Part shown: in pieces, positions 1 to 8,881 of the stretch
How the letters are laid out: the number at the start of each line of letters is the position of its first letter
Position numbering within the stretch: the first letter of the stretch is position 1
DNA from: an uncultured Clostridia bacterium
GTDB taxonomy: Bacteria > Bacillota > Clostridia > TANB77 > CAG-508
Length of the DNA stretch: 21,750 nucleotides
Assembly (NCBI GenBank): GCA_944386375.1
Contig: CALXAW010000011.1
Location: 1-21,750 of the forward strand
Direction of reading: 5' to 3'
Notes under the pieces: model-generated
Database searches by the model: none
What the model saw: the letters and a program-made list of their open reading frames with translations, nothing else
Told to the model about the DNA's origin: nothing
Made by a program: the position numbers and the translations under genes

Positions 1-1429
<1,429 letters not shown>

Positions 1430-3883
1430 CTACATATTTTTTTGCATAAATTTACACACTAAAATGCTCATATCATCTTTTATTGCTCCATAGCTATTAT
1501 CTATTGCTTCATTTATTATTATATCTGCTATTTTTTGTGAGTCTTCTGTTTCTAAGTCTTCTAATAAATATTTTATCCATAATTCTTTATTTTTGTATTC
1601 TACATTTGAATCTAATATTCCATCACTACACATTACCATTATGTCATTATTTTCTATATCTTTATCATATACTGCTAAACTTACATTTTCCATAATACCT
1701 GCTGGCAAAGTTAATGATTTTATTATATTTACTCTTTTTTTATTTTTAATATAAGTTGGGCATGCACCGTTTTTTATAAATTCTATATTGCCTTTAAATA
1801 AATCTACTATTGCAATATCTAATGTTGCAAAATTTTCGTCTGTTGTGTTTAATATTGTTGTATTAATCAATTCTATAGACGAATCTTTGTCAAATCCAGA
1901 AGATAGCAGTTTTTGCAACATATTAAGTGCTAACTTGCTACTTTTATTTGCTTCTTCGCCAGAGCCCATACCATCACTTATTGCAATAAGGTATTTTCCA
2001 TCTTTTAACCTTATTTTTAATGTATTATCTCCAGATATGCTATTACCTTTTTTAGTACTTTTAGCAATCCCCATATTTAGTATATACTTGTCCTCTTCTA
2101 AAAAAGATAAAATACCTTCTTCTTGTTCGTCATTTAATATTAATTTTTTATCTAAAATATCACATAATATCTTTTTTATTTTTTCTATTTGGCTATTATC
2201 TATATTTTCATCTTTTAGGCTTATATCTGCAAATAATCTATCATTTTTCCCCTTTGTTATTACAACATCTTCTATTTCGATATTTGCTTGATTTATTAAT
2301 GCTAATATTTCTTTTTCTTGTTTTATATATTCATCCTTTTTATTTATGCTTTTTTCCATATCTGTTGCTATATTAGATATTGCTTTTGATACCTCGCCCA
2401 ACTGTGCAGATATATTTTTTTTATTTTCTGTTAATTTTTTTTGCATTACAAAATTAGATTTACTTATTTTATATGCATTATTTACAGAATTAACTATTGT
2501 TTCTATATTTTTTTCTAAATAGCTACTAATTTCTTTATCGTCAAAACCTACTATAAAACTATTATGCCTTGCAAATGTTTCTAATAAGTCTTTTCTATCT
2601 ATATACTGCTTGTCTAATAATATATAAAATAATTCTTCTACAATGGCATTATTAGGTCTTACCATATCGTCATATAATATATTATCTTCTTTTCCATCTA
2701 GTTGATTTAAAAGCTCAGATATAAATATATTTTTATTTTCTTCTTTTTGATCTTGTAAATCTTCGTAACTTTTTACACCTGCTTTATATGTTTCTGCCAT
2801 ATCTTGAATTGCTTGAGATACATTATTTAATCTTTCTACTGTTTCTTTTTCTTTGCTCTTGTTTAATGTACCACTTGACGATACTGGTAGTAAATTTTTC
2901 ATGCCCATAAATTCTTCTATATTTATCGAAATATTTTTAGGCATTGCAAGTAAACCAATTGATGCTAACAATATTTCTTTAAATACTATTAGGTCTGTTG
3001 TTCCTCCATTTGATATATATGCTAAAACTCCATTTCCTACTACAAAACCTACTATTACACCTATTTTACCAAATCTATTTAATATACCTGCTATCATACC
3101 AGATATTGCATATGCTGCTATCATTATAGGCTCTGTTTCTGCTATTACCCCTAATGTTACACCAATTGTAACACCAGCTGTTGTTCCTACCAATATTCCA
3201 TTTTTCCAACCAAGTATTAGTACTATTAATATGCTTAGTATGTTTCTTATAGAAAATCCTAATATAGAAAAGTCTCCTATTGCAGAAACTGCTATTGCAA
3301 GTAATAAACTTGCTCCTATTACCTCTTCTATAGAAAATGCCCTCTGTGTTCTAAACTCTTGTAATACTACCAATGAGTTTACAAATATTTTATAAAACAC
3401 AACCGAAATTATAGCCATTGTTAAACCTACTAGTGCATCATATATAATAAAATCTGTAAGCATTAATTTTACTAGCTCTACTGCTATTACACTTATAAAT
3501 AAATTTAATGCTATTTTTATTTTTTCGTTTCTGCCTTCTTCATTATACATTGGCTTTATTATAAATAATGTTGCAATTAGCACCAATAGTGTTACCATAT
3601 AATTTAGTGCACCTGTTGTACCAAATACCACAATATTTCCTATTAAACCTAATACTGCTATACCAAGTATTGGTATGCCACTTGCTATACATGCTGCTAC
3701 TATTGCCAAGCTAAATGGCGAAAACTCTTGTCCCATTCCTATTGTTGAAACCATAAATACTATTATGTATAAAAGTATATTATTTTTTGCAAAAATATTT
3801 GAAAATATATTTATCTTTTTTTCTTTTTTATCATTTTCTACATATCCTGTGTTAGCTTGTACATCTTGTATATTTTGAAACAT
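1430..3883 (-). CDS. spoIIE: Stage II sporulation protein E (membrane PP2C-type serine phosphatase)
   Basis: SpoIIE sits at the polar septum of sporulating cells and dephosphorylates SpoIIAA, which frees sigma-F in the forespore. It also interacts with FtsZ. The protein is 817 aa, the normal size for the family. Residues about 35-320 are very hydrophobic with about ten membrane segments. About 345-590 is a charged, helical middle region. The C-terminal PPM/PP2C phosphatase carries the metal-site motifs ISGDN (about 617-621), ISDGMGSGEEA (aspartate about 637), ATLDIAIVD, MCSDGILDS (about 752-760) and AIKDDMS (about 800-806). Start: ATG at 3883, preceded by GAGGTGG at five bases. An in-frame GTG at 3892 falls inside this Shine-Dalgarno and is rejected. 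Expression probably depends on the promoter described at 4014-4071. The ABC-F gene follows after 12 bases. Its presence strongly implies an endospore-forming organism. Confidence 0.97.
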   Translation of the reverse strand: MFQNIQDVQANTGYVENDKKEKKINIFSNIFAKNNILLYIIVFMVSTIGMGQEFSPFSLAIVAACIASGIPILGIAVLGLIGNIVVFGTTGALNYMVTLLVLIATLFIIKPMYNEEGRNEKIKIALNLFISVIAVELVKLMLTDFIIYDALVGLTMAIISVVFYKIFVNSLVVLQEFRTQRAFSIEEVIGASLLLAIAVSAIGDFSILGFSIRNILSILIVLILGWKNGILVGTTAGVTIGVTLGVIAETEPIMIAAYAISGMIAGILNRFGKIGVIVGFVVGNGVLAYISNGGTTDLIVFKEILLASIGLLAMPKNISINIEEFMGMKNLLPVSSSGTLNKSKEKETVERLNNVSQAIQDMAETYKAGVKSYEDLQDQKEENKNIFISELLNQLDGKEDNILYDDMVRPNNAIVEELFYILLDKQYIDRKDLLETFARHNSFIVGFDDKEISSYLEKNIETIVNSVNNAYKISKSNFVMQKKLTENKKNISAQLGEVSKAISNIATDMEKSINKKDEYIKQEKEILALINQANIEIEDVVITKGKNDRLFADISLKDENIDNSQIEKIKKILCDILDKKLILNDEQEEGILSFLEEDKYILNMGIAKSTKKGNSISGDNTLKIRLKDGKYLIAISDGMGSGEEANKSSKLALNMLQKLLSSGFDKDSSIELINTTILNTTDENFATLDIAIVDLFKGNIEFIKNGACPTYIKNKKRVNIIKSLTLPAGIMENVSLAVYDKDIENNDIMVMCSDGILDSNVEYKNKELWIKYLLEDLETEDSQKIADIIINEAIDNSYGAIKDDMSILVCKFMQKNM

Positions 3884-4013
3884 CCTTACCACCTCATAAC
3901 TTTTTTATAGATACATTGTAATCTTTATCTTTTGATTTTTTTGTCTTTTTTGGTATGCTACTACAAAAAAGTTTTTTACAATTTGTGATATATTTGCCTA
4001 CGGATTTTGTACT

Positions 4014-4071
4014 TTCGGCAAATTGCAATTTATATTGTATTATATAAAGTCGAAAATTACAAGCTTTACAA
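4014..4071 (-). promoter_or_regulatory. Candidate Spo0A-controlled sigma-A promoter of spoIIE
   Basis: Read on the minus strand, TTGTAA (4071-4066) and a perfect TATAAT (4044-4039) are separated by 21 bp, not the normal 17. Inside the spacer is TTCGACT (4054-4048), the reverse complement of AGTCGAA, which matches six of seven bases of the Spo0A box TGTCGAA. TGCCGAA (4020-4014) matches TGNCGAA just downstream of the expected start site. From established knowledge, the B. subtilis spoIIE and spoIIG promoters are sigma-A promoters with over-long spacers that need Spo0A~P bound near the -35 region. Same gene and same architecture here make conserved control plausible, but this is inference from motifs only. 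It leaves a leader of about 150 nt before the ATG. Confidence 0.55.
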
Positions 4072-4096
4072 GAAATTTATTTTTGTTATGCTGCAA

Positions 4097-4155
4097 AAAT
4101 CTTATACAAAACAAGAAAGCGAACTTCGTTCGCTTTCTTATTTTGTATAAGATTT
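4097..4155 (-). terminator. Very long hairpin terminator of the surface-protein operon
   Basis: Arms 4097-4124 and 4128-4155 are complementary over 28 positions with a single A-C mismatch, closed by a 3-nt loop. The core GCGAAC/GTTCGC is GC-rich and, on the minus strand, is followed by TTTCTTGTTTT. The hairpin overlaps the first two bases (4154-4155) of the TAA stop codon (4154-4156) of the 1569-aa surface protein gene. It separates that operon from the spoIIE promoter. The outer AT arms make it far longer than a minimal intrinsic terminator, so it may also protect the mRNA 3' end or stop the opposite strand. Confidence 0.85.
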
Positions 4156-7100
4156 ATAGTTTTACTATTTTTCTTATTACCACAATACCTACACCAAGTA
4201 CTGCTAATGCTGCAATTCCTGTTGCTATGTATGCTACATATGTTAGCGTATCACCTGTTGGTGGTATAACTGTTACTGTTTCTGCCTTTGTTTCGTCTAT
4301 CTCTCCTGGCTCTGCTGTTGGATTTTGCCATAATGTTAATTCACCATAACTTGTTATGTCTGTTGTTATACTGCTTCCGCCATTTTTTTGGATTCTTATA
4401 ATCTCACCATTATTTTCATATGCTAGGTCATCAGATGTTGCAAGCAATCTTTGTACTTTGATGTCTGTATTTGCACTTTCACCTGGTGCTAATGCTCCAT
4501 TATGTATTCCTTCTGTTGTTACTACTGAGCTAAAGTTTTGTAATAATGCATCTATTTGTGTTAGATTTGTATTATGGTCTCTTAGTAACTCTTCTATAGT
4601 TGTAATTGGTGTCCAAGTTCCACTACTTTCTTCTGATATTGTCATATCTAAGTCTACATAGTCTATTAATGTTGCTGAGTCAAATGTAATTAAATCTCCT
4701 ACTTCGTCTCCCCAGAAATAGTTATCTTCACTTATGTAGTCTTTCTCACTTGTATTAGTTAGAGTAAATTCATATGTAATTTCTAGTTGTGCACCATATA
4801 ATAGCTCATTATCTATTGTTATATATATTTGTTTTGTATCTGGTAGGTACATTACATATTCTAAGTTTTCTGTTCTTGGGTCACCATCTATTAATATTTG
4901 ACCATTTGCAAGTGTTACTTTTACATGTTTTACATGTTTGTCTACCTCTGCTGCTTGTTGTGCTCTTAGTATTATACCAAAGTCTACATCAGATACTTTA
5001 TATACATATGCATCTTTTGCTGTTTCTGTATATATTGTAGAATATTGATATTTTTCTACACCTATTTCAAATTCTGGAGTATCTGCTTCCATTTCTGTTA
5101 TTTGGTCTTGGTTAAGATTGTCTTGAGTAATATTTGTAACATCTTTTATTTGGTCATCTATTGCTTGTCTTATATCATAATTGTCTCTTGCATCTGAATA
5201 GCGTGGTTCTTCTGCTTTATCTCCCATATATTGTTTATCATTTTTGTACCATTCTTTATCTCCGTTTATGAAAGCATTTTTAAGTTTTTCAGATGTTATT
5301 ATTGTTGATTTATAATTTTGTACATCTATTACTCCTGCTTGTGTTCCATCTGTAGTGTAGATTTCGTTACCATTTGCATATGTAAATCTAATTATGTAGT
5401 TTCCAGGCTCTATACCTGCAAATTTATAGTTACCATTGTCATCACTATATACTACTGCATCTACTGAACTTCCTCCTTCTACACCATCTGGTTTATCTGG
5501 ATCTTCTCCACCTGATTGAGAATTTGGATATATTTCTGCCACATCTCCTATTACTCCATCATTTACTGTTAGTAATTCTACTTTTACATTTCTTATTATA
5601 TTTTCACCTTTCTCGGCATCTTCAGCATCTTGGTCTTCAGAACCTTTGTTGTATATACCATCACCTTTTCTTACTTGGTTTGTATATACTTCGTCTTTTG
5701 ACATTATATTTCCATCTGCATCTATTGCATTATCTTCAAATACTGTACCTTCTATTTGTCTTACACCTTTAGCATCTAGTATAAATGATGGTGCTTTGTC
5801 TGTATCTGCTTCATATGTTTCTACATTTCCTGGTGTTGCATTTCCTGGTGCAGAAGCTCTATCTACGCCTGCATACACATCTCCTGCTACTGCTTGTTCT
5901 CTTTCGTCGTCTCTACCGTAGAATGTTGAATATGAGTAAATTTCTGTTACATTTTCAAGTGTTGCTTCTTGTTTTAATAAACCTAATACTGTTTCGTCAT
6001 TTACTTGGAACTTGATGTATATTGTATCTAGGTTATTTCCTGCTGGTATTTGTTTTCCATCTGTTGATGTTGTATATGCTGCTACATATCCATTGTTGCT
6101 ATAGCTTTGGCCATATTTGCTTGTTGTTGACCATTCTATTGTATCTCCACGCTCGTCTGGATTTTCTGCATTTCCAAACCATGAATCTACTATTGTGTAA
6201 TTTGCATCATAGTAGTCTACTAATTCGTTTACTTCTGTTGTTAATGTGTCTGACATATTTCTAACTGTAATTGAATATGTTACATATACTTTTAGTTTTC
6301 TTGCATCATCTCCATTTGCCCCTTCTATACTAAACTGTACATCTGATGGGTAAATTGCTCTTGTATATGAATCTATATATTCATTACCGAATTTTACTGC
6401 TACATTAAATGCTGAGTTATTTTCTAAATATTCATATCTTTTTGCATAATCATAAATATGTGAATATCCATTTACATCTATTTGTGCATTTACTAAGTCT
6501 TTAGATATTGCTGTTTCTGGTTGTTCTCTACGAATTAGTCCTAAGTTATTATATTGTATTTCTAAGTCTCCTTGGTCATTTACAATATAATGTTCTTGGT
6601 CAAACTCTTCTCTTAGGTCATATCCTGTTTGTTCTGTATCTGCAATTACATCTGCTGGCTCGTCTGTTATTTCTGCTAGTTCTGATCTATTTTCTTCTGT
6701 TATATTATTATATTTTAAGTGATGTGTTACATTTCCACTTGCATCTCTTGCAAAACCTTGATCTCTTGCTGTTATATCGTCTGCATTTGTTATTTCTGCA
6801 AAAGTATCATTTATTTCTTTTCTTTGTTCTGGTATTTCGTCTGCTTTAGAGTTTATGCTTCTATCTTCTCCAACAAGTGGCATAACTGCTGTATATGTTA
6901 CTCCATTATAGATAAATTGTATATAGTAAAATTCTAGTTCACTTATAAATAAGTCTTCAAATTTGTATGCACCATTTTCGTCTGTAATTGCTGTTATTTC
7001 TTCACCTGTTCCATTTGTTGTTCCTTGGTTTCCGCTTCCTGATGGAGTTTGGTTACCATCTACTCTGTCTTCTGGTGGATCTACATATGCTGTATTTTCG

Positions 7101-8863
7101 TCATGGTAATAATCGTCATTTGCTGCTGAGCCTACTGTTGTTTTTACTCTATCTTCTGGCGGATCTACATATGCTGTATCTGAGTCATGATAATAGTCGT
7201 CATCTACACTTGATGTATTATTGTTGTTATTATTTTGTGATGTTTGTTGGTCTCCTGCTGTATTTTGGTTATGTGTTGTATTATTTCTATCTTCTGGTGG
7301 GTCTACATATGCTGTATTCTCGTCATGGTAGTAATCGTCATCTACATCTGGTGTATTTGTATTACCTCCTTGTGGATTGTCTGTATTTCCTGTATTACCT
7401 TCGTTTCCACTATTACCTCCAGTTTGAGAACCTCCTTGTGAACTTGGTACTATTCTTCTTACAATTTCTCCTGTTTCTCTATCTATTAAGTTTACTACTA
7501 TACCTTCTACTAATGTATCTGCTCCGTCATATGTTTCGCCTGAATCACCTTGATATGCTGATTGATGGAATACATCGTCATATTCGTTATCTTTACCTGA
7601 TTTAATGTCTTCCCATACAAAACCAGAAATGTCTATCATTAATGGTATGTTAAATTCTACTTCTAGTTCTTTTTCTCCTCTTTCTTTACTTGGTGTTATT
7701 TCTATTATTGCTTGACCTTGGTCTTTTTCTCCAGTTTTACTTCCATCTACTCCAGAAAGTTTAATTGTTACAACATATTCGTCATATTCTACTTTCCATT
7801 TTATATTTTTTATCCAGTGCATATTACATTTATCAAGTGGGATTAATATATAGTAGTCTTTATCTGTTTCTATTTCGTCTCTTTCCATTGTTACAAATGT
7901 TGTACCTTCGTATTTACCAAATAATGTTGCATCATATCCGTTTCCATTACCATCTGATAATAATACTTGTGTTAAGTCTCCACCAAATGTTGTATTAAAT
8001 GGTCCTACTTGCATGTATTTTACTCCATCTTTTCTATATGGCTGTACATCTATATTTTCTTTGTCTGTATTGTCTTTCATATTTTTTATACGCTCTAATT
8101 CGTCTGCATATTCTTCACCTTCTGTTACTATTGAAGAGCCTACTCCAGATGGTGTTCCAGATGGGAATACATTTGCTATATTTAGTTGTGAGCCTACTTG
8201 ATCCATCCAGTTAGGCATTACTTGCCATACAGCATCTTGTACTGGGTTAGAGTTCATCCCTGGTAAATCATCATATGTTCCTCTAGGTTGATTTAATATA
8301 TATGCAAGTACTGCATTTAATCTATGGTTTACAGCTCCGTCTATATCGTCTATTCCAGATATTCCTTTATATGGTCCTAAATATGCATTTAATCCTTCTA
8401 TAGTATATGTATATAATTCTTTATAATAGTTACCATGTCTGTCTAGAAGTTGGTCGTGCTGTATACAAAAGATTGCTTCGTCATCTCCTATATTTGCTGT
8501 AGGATATGCTTCCCAATGTTGGAATGTTTTTTTAACAGTTCTTGTTCTAGTTTCTTGTGTTACATTTCCTTCGTCATCAGTTACATCTACTGTATATGTT
8601 TCTTCTACATCGTGAGTACATGTTGCAGGTCTATACACATAATCTCTTGTACTTTGTTGTTGCACTCCACAGCCTTCTTCACATTCTGGATATGTAAAAC
8701 TCCATATTGCAGAGTTACAACTACCATCTGTATATCCAGGTTGCCAAGTACCTAGCATTACATATCCTGTTATACCATATACTATGTTTGCTGTGGCACC
8801 TACTATAAATGTACTTATTAATACTATTATTATTGCTAATATTGATTTTTTTAACTTAGACAT
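4154..8863 (-). CDS. Large cell-wall-anchored adhesin with putative thioester domain, two SdrD-B-like domains and IPPTG sorting signal
   Basis: Secreted 1569-aa surface protein. Residues 1-30 form a signal peptide (SKLKK, then a hydrophobic stretch). Residues about 45-85 hold four cysteines (49, 61, 65, 82). Residues about 115-240 resemble a thioester (TED) domain: Cys133 in FCIQH, a helix LNAVLAYILNQPRG, and Gln209 in PVQDAVWQVM, like the TQxAIW motif of TED adhesins. In that family Cys and Gln form an internal thioester that reacts covalently with ligand amines. An SdrD-B-like domain starts at ISGFVWED (about 413) and ends with ITDENGAYKFEDL (about 626-639). It is interrupted by a low-complexity insert (about 475-620) carrying three acidic tyrosine-rich repeats. 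A domain of about 230 aa follows (NLGLIRR at 772), then a second SdrD-B-like domain (QIEGTVFED at 1036 to DDNGNYKFAGIEPGNY at 1155) and a second copy of the following domain (DFGIILR at 1294). The C-terminus is IPPTGD at about 1533-1538, a membrane segment, and tail RKIVKL, a sortase signal with I for L. ATG at 8863 follows AGGAGGT at good spacing, 18 bases after the upstream surface gene. Exact function and ligand are unknown. Confidence 0.88.
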   Translation of the reverse strand: MSKLKKSILAIIIVLISTFIVGATANIVYGITGYVMLGTWQPGYTDGSCNSAIWSFTYPECEEGCGVQQQSTRDYVYRPATCTHDVEETYTVDVTDDEGNVTQETRTRTVKKTFQHWEAYPTANIGDDEAIFCIQHDQLLDRHGNYYKELYTYTIEGLNAYLGPYKGISGIDDIDGAVNHRLNAVLAYILNQPRGTYDDLPGMNSNPVQDAVWQVMPNWMDQVGSQLNIANVFPSGTPSGVGSSIVTEGEEYADELERIKNMKDNTDKENIDVQPYRKDGVKYMQVGPFNTTFGGDLTQVLLSDGNGNGYDATLFGKYEGTTFVTMERDEIETDKDYYILIPLDKCNMHWIKNIKWKVEYDEYVVTIKLSGVDGSKTGEKDQGQAIIEITPSKERGEKELEVEFNIPLMIDISGFVWEDIKSGKDNEYDDVFHQSAYQGDSGETYDGADTLVEGIVVNLIDRETGEIVRRIVPSSQGGSQTGGNSGNEGNTGNTDNPQGGNTNTPDVDDDYYHDENTAYVDPPEDRNNTTHNQNTAGDQQTSQNNNNNNTSSVDDDYYHDSDTAYVDPPEDRVKTTVGSAANDDYYHDENTAYVDPPEDRVDGNQTPSGSGNQGTTNGTGEEITAITDENGAYKFEDLFISELEFYYIQFIYNGVTYTAVMPLVGEDRSINSKADEIPEQRKEINDTFAEITNADDITARDQGFARDASGNVTHHLKYNNITEENRSELAEITDEPADVIADTEQTGYDLREEFDQEHYIVNDQGDLEIQYNNLGLIRREQPETAISKDLVNAQIDVNGYSHIYDYAKRYEYLENNSAFNVAVKFGNEYIDSYTRAIYPSDVQFSIEGANGDDARKLKVYVTYSITVRNMSDTLTTEVNELVDYYDANYTIVDSWFGNAENPDERGDTIEWSTTSKYGQSYSNNGYVAAYTTSTDGKQIPAGNNLDTIYIKFQVNDETVLGLLKQEATLENVTEIYSYSTFYGRDDEREQAVAGDVYAGVDRASAPGNATPGNVETYEADTDKAPSFILDAKGVRQIEGTVFEDNAIDADGNIMSKDEVYTNQVRKGDGIYNKGSEDQDAEDAEKGENIIRNVKVELLTVNDGVIGDVAEIYPNSQSGGEDPDKPDGVEGGSSVDAVVYSDDNGNYKFAGIEPGNYIIRFTYANGNEIYTTDGTQAGVIDVQNYKSTIITSEKLKNAFINGDKEWYKNDKQYMGDKAEEPRYSDARDNYDIRQAIDDQIKDVTNITQDNLNQDQITEMEADTPEFEIGVEKYQYSTIYTETAKDAYVYKVSDVDFGIILRAQQAAEVDKHVKHVKVTLANGQILIDGDPRTENLEYVMYLPDTKQIYITIDNELLYGAQLEITYEFTLTNTSEKDYISEDNYFWGDEVGDLITFDSATLIDYVDLDMTISEESSGTWTPITTIEELLRDHNTNLTQIDALLQNFSSVVTTEGIHNGALAPGESANTDIKVQRLLATSDDLAYENNGEIIRIQKNGGSSITTDITSYGELTLWQNPTAEPGEIDETKAETVTVIPPTGDTLTYVAYIATGIAALAVLGVGIVVIRKIVKL
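7064..7345 (-). repeat. Three copies of an 18-20-residue acidic, Tyr/His-rich coding repeat
   Basis: Copies at 7286-7345, 7148-7207 and 7064-7117 encode (V)DDDYYHDxxTAYVDPPEDR, residues 507-526, 553-572 and 583-600 of the 1569-aa adhesin. They are nearly identical: copy 2 has DSD for DEN, and copy 3 lacks the first two residues. Spacers are of different length and composition (Asn/Gln/Thr-rich, then Val/Lys/Thr/Ala). The block sits in the middle of the first SdrD-B-like domain, between its N-terminal FVWED strand and its C-terminal GAYKFEDL strand. Spaced aspartates could bind metal, or the tyrosines a partner; that is speculation. Confidence 0.9.
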
Positions 8864-8881
8864 TTCTATTACCTCCTTTCT

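Noticed and set aside
2853..3395. 180-aa plus-strand ORF inside spoIIE
   Set aside because: Antisense to the conserved membrane domain of SpoIIE; no Shine-Dalgarno and no recognisable domain.
3884..3892. GTG start nine bases upstream for spoIIE
   Set aside because: It lies inside the Shine-Dalgarno of the ATG at 3883, which has ideal spacing.
7064..7345. Regular repeats as a CRISPR array
   Set aside because: The repeats are in frame, encode a conserved peptide, have spacers of unequal length and are part of an intact coding region.
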